38,074 nt of DNA, from the NCBI GenBank assembly GCA_000433755.1, contig FR891242.1, positions 1 to 38,074 on the forward strand. Direction: 5' to 3'. Under the pieces are notes generated by a model. The model saw only the letters and a program-made list of their open reading frames with translations. It did no database searches and was not told the DNA's origin. This DNA comes from Clostridium sp. CAG:465. Lineage in GTDB: Bacteria; Bacillota; Clostridia; TANB77; CAG-465. A program made the translations under genes and the position numbers. Positions 23,297 to 31,855 of the stretch are shown here, piece after piece (within the stretch, counting starts at the first letter, position 1; every line of letters begins with the position of its first letter).

Positions 23297-24001
23297 TTAT
23301 TTCATTTTTAAAATATCTCTAACAATTTCTCCAGCAATAGTAAGTCCTGCTACTGAAGGAACAAAAGAAACGCTTCCTGGAGTATTCTTACCTGTTTTTG
23401 TATCTATATTTTTTACTTTAATAGGTTCTTCCTTAGAGTATACAACCTTTAGTTTCTTTATATTTCTTTTTCTTAACTCTTTTCTAATTACTTTTGCAAG
23501 TGGGCATACACTAGTTTTAGATATGTCAGTTATTTCAAATTTTGTATTGTCAAGTTTATTGCCTGTTCCCATACTTGAGATAATTGGAATATTTAGCTTA
23601 TCTGCACGAACAGCAAGTTCAATTTTTGCCGTAACGTTATCTACTGCATCAACAATATATGTTAAACTTTTATCAACTATTCCTTTTGTTTCAGGTGTAA
23701 AGAATTCTTTATATATTTGTATATTTATATCTGGATTAATATCTAAAGCCCTACTTTTAGCGACCTCTACCTTAGGTTTACCAATTGTTGAAGTTGTGGC
23801 AATTATCTGCCTATTTATATTTGTAATATCAACATCATCTTTATCAACCAAAACAAAATTTCCTACTCCAGCTCTAACTAATCCTTCTAAAACATATGAA
23901 CCAACTCCACCAATTCCAAATATTGCAACCTTTGCATTTTTTAATTTTTCTAGAGAATCTTTTCCAATTAAAAGTTCTGTTCTTGAAAATCTATTTAACA
24001 T
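23297..24001 (-). CDS. tcdA: tRNA threonylcarbamoyladenosine dehydratase
   Basis: ThiF/MoeB/UBA-type enzyme that uses ATP to cyclise t6A37 in tRNA to ct6A. The 234-residue sequence has the nucleotide-binding GIGGVGSYVLEGLVRAG (29-45), DKDDVDITNINRQ, the KTSVCPLAKVIRKELRKR region and the family end GSVSFVPSVAGLTIAG. The ATG follows AAGGAGG, 11 nt after copA. It usually partners a CsdA/CsdE sulfur system in proteobacteria; none is here. Its place in a copper operon looks incidental. Confidence 0.92.
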   Translation of the reverse strand: MLNRFSRTELLIGKDSLEKLKNAKVAIFGIGGVGSYVLEGLVRAGVGNFVLVDKDDVDITNINRQIIATTSTIGKPKVEVAKSRALDINPDINIQIYKEFFTPETKGIVDKSLTYIVDAVDNVTAKIELAVRADKLNIPIISSMGTGNKLDNTKFEITDISKTSVCPLAKVIRKELRKRNIKKLKVVYSKEEPIKVKNIDTKTGKNTPGSVSFVPSVAGLTIAGEIVRDILKMK

Positions 24002-24012
24002 TTTTCTCCTCC

Positions 24013-24237
24013 TTAAATTATATCTTTTACCTCAAATCCTATATCTTCAATTACCTTTTTTATTTCATCATTATTTATACTTTTTGTTGATGTTATACTT
24101 GCCTTTTTATCATCTAACTTAACAACTACATTTTCCACTCCATCTATACTTTTTAAAGCTTTTTCTACACTCATTTTACAATGATTGCAACTCATTCCTT
24201 CTATATATACATTTTTTTCATATATTTTCTTTTCCAT
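24013..24237 (-). CDS. possible internally initiated CopZ-like copper chaperone
   Basis: Within copA, Met763 is preceded by AGGAGG (24251-24246) at 8-nt spacing. Starting there would give a 74-residue protein that is a complete heavy-metal-associated domain of CopZ size with GMSCNHC. This fits either a second product from the same mRNA or a past copA-copZ fusion with the old start site retained. Confidence 0.5.
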   Translation of the reverse strand: MEKKIYEKNVYIEGMSCNHCKMSVEKALKSIDGVENVVVKLDDKKASITSTKSINNDEIKKVIEDIGFEVKDII

Positions 24238-26523
24238 TTTCCTTTCCTCCTCATATTTTACCTTAAATTTATTTATTCTAAGAGCATTTGTAACAACACA
24301 TACAGAACTTAAACTCATAGCAAGTGCTCCTATCATTGGGCTCAATGTAATTCCAAACTTTGGATACAAAATTCCTGATGCTATAAATATTCCAACAGAG
24401 TTATAAAAGAAAGCCCAGAATAAATTCATTTTAATATTAGATATAACCTTTTTACTAAGCTTTATACTTGTAATCACTTCCATTAAATCATTTTTCATCA
24501 ATACTACGTCAGCTGATTCTATTGCTATATCTGTCCCATTTCCAATTGCGATTCCAACATCTGCTCTTGCAAGTGCTGGACTATCATTTATTCCATCACC
24601 AACAAATGCAACTTTTTTTCCATCATCTTGTAATTTTCTTACCTCTTTTTCCTTATCATCAGGTAAAACATCAGATACAACCTTTTTAATTCCAACTTCT
24701 TTTGCTATAGAATTTGCAACATATTTATTATCACCTGTAATCATTACTGAATCTATTCCCATTTTATTTAAATTTTTAATCATTAAGTAACTACTTGGTT
24801 TTACAACATCCTTTACAGCAATTATACCTATTATACTGCTCTTATCTGCAACATAAAGAACAGTTTTAGCATCGTTTTGTAAATTATCTACTACTAATGA
24901 TATTTCATTATTTACATTAACGTTATTTTCAGTTAAGAACTTTAAATTTCCACATATATATTCTTTTTTTAATATTTTGCCACATATACCCTTTCCTGGT
25001 ATTACCTTAAAATCACTTACATCTAATGTATCAATTTTTTCTTCTTCTATTTTATTTAATATTGCTGTGGATAATGGATGTTCAGAATTTTTTTCTAAAC
25101 TTCCTGCAATTTTTAACAAATCATTGTTATTAGTAAATGAAATAACATCAGTAACTACTGGTTTTCCATAAGTTATAGTTCCAGTTTTATCTAAAACAAC
25201 TGTATCTACTAAATGAAGTGTTTCTAAACTCTCAGCGGACTTTATCAAAATACCATGTTTTGCACCAACTCCTGTTCCAACCATTATAGCTACAGGGGTG
25301 GCAAGGCCTAATGCACATGGACATGCTATAACTAGAACACAAATAGCTATATTTAATGCAAATTCCAAACTCTGTCCACTAATTAGCCATAATATACATG
25401 AAATAATTGAAATTCCAATTACAATAGGTACAAAAACTAGACTTACCCTATCTGCAAGTCTTGATATTGGTGCATTTGTACTACTTGCTTCCTTTACTAA
25501 TTTTATAATATTGGAAACAGTTGTATCCTCTCCTACCTTAGTTGCTTGTATTCTAATCATTCCATGCAAATTCGTTGTTCCTGATGTAACTACATCTCCT
25601 ATTACTTTCTGGACAGGTATACTCTCACCTGTTATGCTTGACTCATCTACTGTAGTAGTTCCATGAACTACAATACCATCAACAGCTATATTTTCTCCTG
25701 GTTTTATTACTAAAATATCATCCTTTAGAGCATCTTTAGTATCTATAACAATTTCATTATTATTACGTATAACAGTTACCTTCTTTGGTACTAAATTAAT
25801 TAATTTTTTAATAGCATCTCCTGTTTTTCCTTTTTGCTTTTCTTCTAAATATTTTCCAAGTGTAATTAAAGTAAGAATTGTTCCTGCTGATTCAAAGTAA
25901 ATATTCATAGAATATCTATGGACTAGTTCATGATTTTGTGTACTAAGTCCATACCCTATAACATACATCGAAACAAGGCCATAAACAATACTTGCTGTAC
26001 TTCCTATTGCAATTAAGGAATCCATATTTGGACTCTTCATAAATATTTTTTTAAAGCCACTAGAAAAATATGTTCTATTTATATACACAATTGGAATAAG
26101 GAGCAAGAATTGTGTAAATACTGCCGTAAATATATTATCATCTCCATCAAATATATTAGATATAAACCTTGGAGTTGGTAACATGTGATGCATAGCAATA
26201 TACATTAACGGAATTAAAAAGCATATTGACACTATAAGTTTTCTCTTAAGAAGTTTTAAATTATTTTTTTCATTTTTATTTTCAGTATCTTTATTACTTT
26301 CTTTTTTATTACCATCTAAACTTGCACCGTATCCTGCTTTTTCTACAGCCTGAATAATATCATCACTTTTAAGAATTTTATTATCAAACTCAACTTCCAT
26401 ATTATTTAAGAGAAGATTAACATTTACATTTTTCACACCTTTTAACTTACTTACTGCTCTATTTACATGTGACGCACAACTACTACATGTCATTTTACTA
26501 ATGTCAAACTTAAGTTTTTCCAT
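24013..26523 (-). CDS. copA: copper-exporting P-type ATPase with C-terminal CopZ-like domain
   Basis: A P1B-type ATPase exporting Cu(I). In its 836 residues the order is: N-terminal heavy-metal domain with MTCSSC (Cys13, Cys16), membrane helices, actuator motif TGES (298-301), CPC (401-403) in the transport helix, DKTGT (Asp445 is phosphorylated), nucleotide domain with GDGINDSPALA, and the last two helices. A second heavy-metal domain follows at the C-terminus, GMSCNHC (Cys779, Cys782), which is unusual because such domains are normally N-terminal. An internal ATG at 24237 with a strong ribosome site could release this domain as a free chaperone. It lies 14 nt after csoR. Start ATG has GAGGTG. 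Confidence 0.96.
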   Translation of the reverse strand: MEKLKFDISKMTCSSCASHVNRAVSKLKGVKNVNVNLLLNNMEVEFDNKILKSDDIIQAVEKAGYGASLDGNKKESNKDTENKNEKNNLKLLKRKLIVSICFLIPLMYIAMHHMLPTPRFISNIFDGDDNIFTAVFTQFLLLIPIVYINRTYFSSGFKKIFMKSPNMDSLIAIGSTASIVYGLVSMYVIGYGLSTQNHELVHRYSMNIYFESAGTILTLITLGKYLEEKQKGKTGDAIKKLINLVPKKVTVIRNNNEIVIDTKDALKDDILVIKPGENIAVDGIVVHGTTTVDESSITGESIPVQKVIGDVVTSGTTNLHGMIRIQATKVGEDTTVSNIIKLVKEASSTNAPISRLADRVSLVFVPIVIGISIISCILWLISGQSLEFALNIAICVLVIACPCALGLATPVAIMVGTGVGAKHGILIKSAESLETLHLVDTVVLDKTGTITYGKPVVTDVISFTNNNDLLKIAGSLEKNSEHPLSTAILNKIEEEKIDTLDVSDFKVIPGKGICGKILKKEYICGNLKFLTENNVNVNNEISLVVDNLQNDAKTVLYVADKSSIIGIIAVKDVVKPSSYLMIKNLNKMGIDSVMITGDNKYVANSIAKEVGIKKVVSDVLPDDKEKEVRKLQDDGKKVAFVGDGINDSPALARADVGIAIGNGTDIAIESADVVLMKNDLMEVITSIKLSKKVISNIKMNLFWAFFYNSVGIFIASGILYPKFGITLSPMIGALAMSLSSVCVVTNALRINKFKVKYEEERKMEKKIYEKNVYIEGMSCNHCKMSVEKALKSIDGVENVVVKLDDKKASITSTKSINNDEIKKVIEDIGFEVKDII

Positions 26524-26537
26524 AGCACTTCACCTCT

Positions 26538-26837
26538 TTATTTTAATTTTTTGATTAAAAGCATTACATCATCTATTATGTCTATATTTCCATCTTTAAT
26601 TTCATCTGCCACACAAGTTTTTAAATGCTTTTCCAGAATTTTATTTCCTAAGCTTTGAAGAGACTTACTTACTGCAGCAATCTGAATTAAAACATCACCA
26701 CAATATCTGTCATCTTCTATCATTTGATTTATTCCTCTTACTTGTCCCTCAATTATATTAAGTCTAGATGTTATATACTTTTTATCATCCTTACTCCTAT
26801 GAGTTAATCTTTTTTCTTCACATTTTTCACAACTCAT
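26538..26837 (-). CDS. csoR: copper-sensing transcriptional repressor CsoR
   Basis: DUF156 family helical repressor that leaves DNA when Cu(I) binds. The 99-residue product has the copper-binding triad Cys46, His71 and Cys75 (YCGDVL and KHLKTC) and the family core SRLNIIEGQVRGI. The N-terminus carries an extra CEKC motif. ATG follows GAGGTG. It heads csoR-copA-tcdA, with its operator lying inside its own promoter. Confidence 0.95.
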   Translation of the reverse strand: MSCEKCEEKRLTHRSKDDKKYITSRLNIIEGQVRGINQMIEDDRYCGDVLIQIAAVSKSLQSLGNKILEKHLKTCVADEIKDGNIDIIDDVMLLIKKLK

Positions 26838-26854
26838 TTTTTCACCTCAAATAC

Positions 26855-26883
26855 ATTATATACCCCTATAGGGTATGTGTCAA
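26855..26883 (-). promoter_or_regulatory. promoter of csoR-copA-tcdA with CsoR operator in the spacer
   Basis: Minus strand TTGACA (26883-26878), 17-bp spacer, TATAAT (26860-26855). The palindrome ATACCC-ctata-GGGTAT (26860-26876) fills the spacer; this GC-box symmetry is typical of CsoR operators. Repression would block polymerase directly, and copper would relieve it. Confidence 0.88.
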
Positions 26884-26884
26884 G

Positions 26885-26923
26885 TAAAAAAAATCCAAAT
26901 TATTAGTTTTTAATAATTGGATT
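26885..26923 (-). terminator. terminator of sipL-yunB
   Basis: A stem of about 13 bp with one bulged A (26892-26905 with 26911-26923) followed on the minus strand by eight T, ending just before the csoR -35 box. Confidence 0.8.
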
Positions 26924-26938
26924 CTTTTCATTTAAAAT

Positions 26939-27628
26939 TTATTCTACAACAGCAAGTGTATCTTTTTTATCTATATTCTCTACTCCACTTATATTATAAT
27001 ACGATGATGGAGTATCACTAACAATTATAGTTTCTGCTATTACAACGCTATTTGTATATTCTTGTATTTCTGATACAAAAGGTGCCAAAACCTTTACATC
27101 TGATGTAACTTCAAAAATAAGACTATGCCTTGTTTGATTTATTCCAGCACTTTCAAACTTTGATTTTATTTCACCTTTTACATCTCCTAAAGGAAAAGTT
27201 TTAAGAGTAATCTTTGGACCGTATCCACTCACAACATTTTCACTAAATATTATACCAAGAGGAAGTGTAATTTTTCCTTCTTCGTAATCTTGCAAATTTT
27301 TTTCAACATCATTTGTTATACTTGTTGTTAATTTGTTTATCTCGAGGGAATTAGCACTAAGTGAAGTTACCTTGCCATTATTATCTTTATTAATTGTTAC
27401 TAAATTTTCATACTTTACATTTTTAATATTTTTATATACAGCATCATTTGTACATTTAACTGCAATATTTCTTGCACTATTTTCTGATACCTTTAGTATT
27501 GCTGGCCTTATTTTATTACTAAACGTATAAAAAATAACAATTAAAAGAAATATAAAAATAAATAAAAAGACAAATGGTTTTTTAAAACTCATTTGTCTTA
27601 AAGTTAAAGCATAATACTTTGCTCTCAT
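26939..27628 (-). CDS. yunB: sporulation protein YunB
   Basis: A 229-residue membrane-anchored sporulation protein of unresolved function, known as a sigma-E-dependent gene in Bacillus. One N-terminal membrane segment lies at about 19-38, and the rest is outside or in the intermembrane space. Family motifs include IRPAILKVSENSARNIA, LPLGIIFSENVVSGYGPKI, and the later QTRHSLIFEVTSDVKVLAPF. The start is one base after the sipL stop, with AAGG close by, so the two are probably coupled. Confidence 0.88.
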   Translation of the reverse strand: MRAKYYALTLRQMSFKKPFVFLFIFIFLLIVIFYTFSNKIRPAILKVSENSARNIAVKCTNDAVYKNIKNVKYENLVTINKDNNGKVTSLSANSLEINKLTTSITNDVEKNLQDYEEGKITLPLGIIFSENVVSGYGPKITLKTFPLGDVKGEIKSKFESAGINQTRHSLIFEVTSDVKVLAPFVSEIQEYTNSVVIAETIIVSDTPSSYYNISGVENIDKKDTLAVVE

Positions 27629-27629
27629 T

Positions 27630-29171
27630 TTACCTTATTACAAATATTTTTTGGCCAACATTAATTTTATCTGGATCTAAAATATCTTCATTGGTCTTTA
27701 AAATCTTCTCAACGCTAGTTTTATATTTTTTTGCAATATGCCATAGTGTATCTCCTGGTTTTACAATGTATATGTTCATACTATCTAAAGATGCTAAATC
27801 TAATTTATCACCATCTATTTTATCTATAATGTTTATATTTGCAACATTTTCAACATAACATCTTGCCATAATATTCATATCAATATCTATATCTCTTCCA
27901 CTTTGTGTAAGATTTATTCCATTATTTGAAATATCAACTGTTATCTTAGCATCAGATGTAACATTTTCAAGAGTTACATCTGCATTTACTAATACATCAA
28001 CTTGCTTTGTTTCTAATTCACTATTTTCCGTATTTTGAGTTATTATATTTACTTTTGCATTTCCTTCTATATGAACACTATTATCTGGATTTATAGTTGA
28101 ATTAATAGAGTTAGAATCTAATGTATAGTCAACAACGTTAGTATTTTCCGGTAATATATTAGAAAGATTTTCTCTAAGCTCAATATTTTTAACTATAACA
28201 AAATCTTTTTTTACAACATTTAATTCTGTTCTATCATAATTTAATTCACGAGTTTGACTATAAAAATCATCAACATATTCTATTTCTTCATCTTCAAACA
28301 TTGTAACATCTGCTTCTATTCTGTAATCTGCACTCATTGTTTTTGAACTTTCAATATCAGATTTTTGTTTTAAATCAAAGTTTTTTAAATTATATTCAAT
28401 TTCAAATTTAGATCTATCATTTATATTTTCAAGTTCAATCATAGCAGAAAAAGGAACCATAAGTTTTGTCTTTTTTACCTTTTTTTCTTCTGAGTCTGGA
28501 AGGTATAACATACAAGCCTCAATATCTCCTTTTACCATTATTTTGTTATAACTTTCCTTATACTCTGTATTTTTTATTTTTGTATTTAAATCTAATATTT
28601 CAAAAAAATCTTCTGCATCTTTTGGAAGCATTACATCATCTTTTGATGCTATAATACTTTTTTTATGTTGCAATATATTGCTAAAATTTCCTGTACACAT
28701 TTTGCATTCAATATTTTCTTCTGGATCAAAAGAATTAATTAAATTTACATTTGTTGTACACTTTCCCCTTACCCTAAAACATACTTCAGCTTTAACTGAT
28801 ATTTTTCTTTCATTTGGAAGTGCATATATTATATTTTTAACACTTGGAATTACTGTTACATTCATATCTTTAGAAATTCCTTTTACTTCTAAATTTTGAG
28901 TAAAAGGATAACTTGCAAAAAGTCCCCTAGTATTAAATTTTTCATCATCAACTCTATATATAACGAAATAATTTAATTTACCAACTAGTTTTAGCCTATC
29001 CTCCATAACTTCTACATCAGATACATATGGTGTAACATTTACGTATACTATTTTTAATGCATCTGGTTTAGTATCTGGCACTATAATATCTTGTTCCATC
29101 CATTCACTTACACTTTCATTTATGCAGCATTTATTTAGATTTAAATTCTTTTTTTGTGATGTTATTTGCAT
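27630..29171 (-). CDS. sipL: SipL-like spore morphogenesis protein (DUF3794 repeats plus LysM)
   Basis: A 513-residue protein with DUF3794-type repeats through most of its length, starting with the WMEQDIIVPDTKPDA motif. A C-terminal LysM domain (about 467-513) carries YIVKPGDTLWHIAKKYK. In Clostridioides difficile SipL binds SpoIVA through its LysM domain and is needed to encase the spore in coat. Length is close to the C. difficile protein. ATG has GAGGGGG. Its likely sigma-E promoter lies at about 29201-29228. Cotranscribed with yunB. Confidence 0.9.
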   Translation of the reverse strand: MQITSQKKNLNLNKCCINESVSEWMEQDIIVPDTKPDALKIVYVNVTPYVSDVEVMEDRLKLVGKLNYFVIYRVDDEKFNTRGLFASYPFTQNLEVKGISKDMNVTVIPSVKNIIYALPNERKISVKAEVCFRVRGKCTTNVNLINSFDPEENIECKMCTGNFSNILQHKKSIIASKDDVMLPKDAEDFFEILDLNTKIKNTEYKESYNKIMVKGDIEACMLYLPDSEEKKVKKTKLMVPFSAMIELENINDRSKFEIEYNLKNFDLKQKSDIESSKTMSADYRIEADVTMFEDEEIEYVDDFYSQTRELNYDRTELNVVKKDFVIVKNIELRENLSNILPENTNVVDYTLDSNSINSTINPDNSVHIEGNAKVNIITQNTENSELETKQVDVLVNADVTLENVTSDAKITVDISNNGINLTQSGRDIDIDMNIMARCYVENVANINIIDKIDGDKLDLASLDSMNIYIVKPGDTLWHIAKKYKTSVEKILKTNEDILDPDKINVGQKIFVIR

Positions 29172-29200
29172 ATAATTTCCCCCTCATATATTTATACTAC

Positions 29201-29228
29201 ACTATATGTAAGTGAAAAAATTATATGC
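29201..29228 (-). promoter_or_regulatory. possible sigma-E promoter of sipL-yunB
   Basis: Minus strand GCATATA (29228-29222), 13-nt spacer, CATATAGT (29208-29201), resembling the sigma-E -35 and -10 consensus. AT-rich context lowers confidence. Confidence 0.35.
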
Positions 29229-29350
29229 ATTCTATTCACAAATTTTATATATTTAACATACTATATATTAGTTGAATATTTACTATTCAACATTAGATAT
29301 TTATCTTTAGTGATAAACATAAACTATATATATAATCTCCTTGAGTTTTC

Positions 29351-29396
29351 AGGCTTACCACTTTATAACTTAAATGGTAAGCCTTTATATATTTTT
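29351..29396. terminator. hairpin past the end of the ydbT-like gene
   Basis: A 10-bp stem (29351-29360 with 29375-29384, 14-nt loop) with a T-rich tail only on the plus side. It lies in the 241-bp gap between sipL and the ydbT-like gene; it may end the ydbST unit on the minus strand only weakly. Confidence 0.5.
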
Positions 29397-29412
29397 ATTT
29401 ATAAATTACTTT

Positions 29413-30807
29413 TTATGAGGACATTTTCGCCACTATATTTTTTGCATCAATTCTCTTAATATATCCAGAAGAAATTTTACCATTTTTTAAATTTCCCAAA
29501 ATACTTATATACACTTTACAAATTCCCATTTGCTTAGAAATTATTCCATCTCTTATATTTACATTTTCAATTTTTTCATATCGTATAATCTGTAATCTTT
29601 TTAAAAAAATACCATTTATTACACATATATATTTATCTAAAATAACAATTCTTTTTATTAAATATATTATAAACGTTAAAATAAGTAATGAAAGTGAAAT
29701 AAGTAAAGCTATTTTTATATTTATATATATACATGGAATTACTAACATAAGCATTAAAATAATAATTTTAGTACCAAATACAACTAAACTTTTTGAAGCT
29801 TGATTTTTATTCTTTAAAGGAATTTCATATTCAGGTAAAATCAATTTTAAAATATTTATACACTTCTTCTTTTTCATAATTGGAAAAAGCATTGAAAGTT
29901 TATTTTTGCTATCACCAATTCCTGATGTTATAACGTTTAATTTATAACATCCAAATATAGCACAAAGTAAAGATACATCTGCTATTAGTCCATTTATTTT
30001 ACTTACTGGTATAATATACAATTTCTTTGTAAAAATACCAAATGATACATATATATTTTTATTTTTTCTTTTTACATAGTAATTTAAATATTTTATTAAA
30101 TTTTTAGCGACACTATATATTACAGGAAATATGAAACCTACTAATGTAATTATTAGGCCTAAAAAATTATATGAAATTTCTTTTAATAAACTACCATTTT
30201 GAAACATTGTAAATAGCAACATTATAAAGTTTATAATAACAATAATAGATGAAATAGGAATACTTAAAATACTATGTTTTACAATATCCCTTATTTTAAA
30301 TTTAATAAAACTTTCTTCTGCATTATTTGTATATTTGAAATCATTATCTTCTAGAAATGGTAATATGTATCTATCATAATCTTTTCTATTAAGTATTACT
30401 TCAAAATCACAAAACATTTTATTTCTTTCATTTGCATATATTTCCATTCTAATTAGTTTAAATATTCTTTCAAAAATATTTTGACTTACGCAAATATTAG
30501 CTATATTTTTAATTAATATTTCTTTTCTGTCTTTTACAAATATGTTTTTATAAGTAACTACCATATCATTAGTTATTTCATATCTAGAAATCCTATATAT
30601 TACTAAATAGTATATAAAAACTACAATTATAAATAAAGATAATGAAATAATAAGCAGTAAATTTATATTAATATTTAAATTAAATTCATTTATTTTTTTA
30701 ACTATTATTGCAAAATTAGTTATAATAAGAAGAGAAGCAAGCCATGTAAGTTTTAATGTATTATCAAAAATACTAAGAATACTTAGTCTAAATTTATTAT
30801 CTTCCAT
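29413..30807 (-). CDS. YdbT-like membrane protein with three PH-like domains
   Basis: A 464-residue protein with several membrane segments and three bacterial PH (bPH2) domains. They start at about residue 74 (YRISRYEIT...IFVKDRKEILIKNI), 250 (NIYVSFGIFTKKLYIIPVSKI) and 398 (ICVINGIFLKRLQIIRYEKI). The YdbS/YdbT pair of Bacillus has been linked to resistance to antimicrobial peptides, but the mechanism is unknown. It starts 11 bp before the end of the ydbS-like gene, so they are coupled; GAAGG precedes the ATG. Confidence 0.82.
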   Translation of the reverse strand: MEDNKFRLSILSIFDNTLKLTWLASLLIITNFAIIVKKINEFNLNININLLLIISLSLFIIVVFIYYLVIYRISRYEITNDMVVTYKNIFVKDRKEILIKNIANICVSQNIFERIFKLIRMEIYANERNKMFCDFEVILNRKDYDRYILPFLEDNDFKYTNNAEESFIKFKIRDIVKHSILSIPISSIIVIINFIMLLFTMFQNGSLLKEISYNFLGLIITLVGFIFPVIYSVAKNLIKYLNYYVKRKNKNIYVSFGIFTKKLYIIPVSKINGLIADVSLLCAIFGCYKLNVITSGIGDSKNKLSMLFPIMKKKKCINILKLILPEYEIPLKNKNQASKSLVVFGTKIIILMLMLVIPCIYINIKIALLISLSLLILTFIIYLIKRIVILDKYICVINGIFLKRLQIIRYEKIENVNIRDGIISKQMGICKVYISILGNLKNGKISSGYIKRIDAKNIVAKMSS

Positions 30808-31270
30808 ATATAGCCTTCATTCCTTTTTTTACAGTTTGTTCAATATCATAAGTCATACTATAATCAACATATTTTAAATTAACACATCCCCCACTACTAT
30901 AGAACCTTACACTTGCTACTTTAAAAATTCTTCCTATTATTCCTCTTTTTATCTCAATTTTATACACTCTATTTACAAGCATTATTTTTCTTGATATTAT
31001 TATTGCTCCACTTATAACTTCAATTTTTTTATTTGTCACTGTAAATTTATAATTTTTTATAACAATTGTCGAAATTAAAAATGCCCATATATACAAAAAA
31101 ATATTAATTGTTAAAAATATAAAATTTAAAGTTAATTTAAACTTTACTTCAAAAACTATATCACTTATTATAGCTAAAGATCCCAAACATATATTTAAAA
31201 TAATTGCAATTAACAAATAACATGTAATAATATATCTACTAGAGTTGTTAGAAATTTTTTCATATTTCAT
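30797..31270 (-). CDS. YdbS-like membrane protein with PH-like domain
   Basis: A 157-residue protein with two membrane segments (about 20-75) followed by one bPH2 domain: YKFTVTNKKIEVISGAIII...VNRVYKIEIKRGIIGRIF. The ATG at 31270 has GAGGT at 7-nt spacing; an upstream TTG at 31276 is less likely. It pairs with the YdbT-like gene, and the overlapping order ydbS-ydbT is as in Bacillus. Confidence 0.8.
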   Translation of the reverse strand: MKYEKISNNSSRYIITCYLLIAIILNICLGSLAIISDIVFEVKFKLTLNFIFLTINIFLYIWAFLISTIVIKNYKFTVTNKKIEVISGAIIISRKIMLVNRVYKIEIKRGIIGRIFKVASVRFYSSGGCVNLKYVDYSMTYDIEQTVKKGMKAIYGR

Positions 31271-31307
31271 ATACAATACCTCAGTATTATTATTTTACTT
31301 TTTTTAC

Positions 31308-31341
31308 AAAAAAAACGCCATATCAAAAAAATTGATATAGC
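31308..31341 (-). terminator. second terminator after veg
   Basis: A 10-bp stem (31317-31326 with 31332-31341, one G-U pair on the minus RNA) followed by a long T run on the minus strand. Confidence 0.75.
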
Positions 31342-31369
31342 AAAAAAAAAGAACGAAAAAAATTCGTTC
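31342..31369 (-). terminator. first terminator after veg
   Basis: A 7-bp stem (31351-31357 with 31363-31369) followed on the minus strand by nine T. Two terminators in tandem fit a very strong upstream promoter. Confidence 0.85.
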
Positions 31370-31392
31370 AGTTCCCTCTTATATTTCGCCTC

Positions 31393-31677
31393 TTATAACC
31401 TAGTATACTTTGGTGTTGAAAAGTCATAATTTGTAAGTGATTCACCTGTAGGTAGACTAAGTTCTAGATTGTTAGTAACCAAATCAGCATAACTATATGA
31501 TAACTTACTAGAAGTTTCATTTTCTTTAAACACAAATAAATTCGGATATGTGCTATCAATAATCCCTTTTCTACACACACACTTATTTCTTCCTACATTA
31601 GCTTTAATAAGTATTTCTTGACCAACATAGCTTTCAACATCTTGCTTTACTTTAAGTAATGAATCTTTTGAAACCAT
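31393..31677 (-). CDS. veg: Veg protein
   Basis: A 94-residue member of the Veg family, small abundant proteins that in Bacillus stimulate biofilm genes. Family pattern: LLKVKQDVESYVGQEILIKANVGRNK, GIIDSTYPNLFVF, then FSYAD-like SYSYADLVT. The ATG follows AGGTGATAGG. It is preceded by a near-perfect promoter and followed by two terminators, mirroring the strongly expressed Bacillus veg gene. Usual neighbours (ksgA/yabG) are absent here. Confidence 0.93.
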   Translation of the reverse strand: MVSKDSLLKVKQDVESYVGQEILIKANVGRNKCVCRKGIIDSTYPNLFVFKENETSSKLSYSYADLVTNNLELSLPTGESLTNYDFSTPKYTRL

Positions 31678-31707
31678 ATCCTATCACCTATATGCCTCTC
31701 TATGCCG

Positions 31708-31736
31708 ATTATACCACTTCATATTAGTTTTGTCAA
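31708..31736 (-). promoter_or_regulatory. strong sigma-A promoter of veg
   Basis: Minus strand TTGACA (31736-31731), 17-bp spacer, TATAAT (31713-31708) with extended TGG: full consensus, as for the well-known Bacillus veg promoter. Confidence 0.9.
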
Positions 31737-31737
31737 A

Positions 31738-31813
31738 GTAAAAAAAGCAATATAACGGTCTTTTATTTCATAAATATGTAAACACATTCATGAAATAGTT
31801 AGTCCGTTATATT
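31738..31813 (-). terminator. two-tier terminator of ctpA
   Basis: An outer 10-bp stem (31749-31758 with 31804-31813) and an inner 7-bp stem (31765-31771 with 31790-31796) separated by an internal loop, followed on the minus strand by GC and seven T. Larger than a normal terminator. Confidence 0.75.
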
Positions 31814-31855
31814 TATCCAAATTATTTTCATTTTAATATGACATTTTTGTTACAT

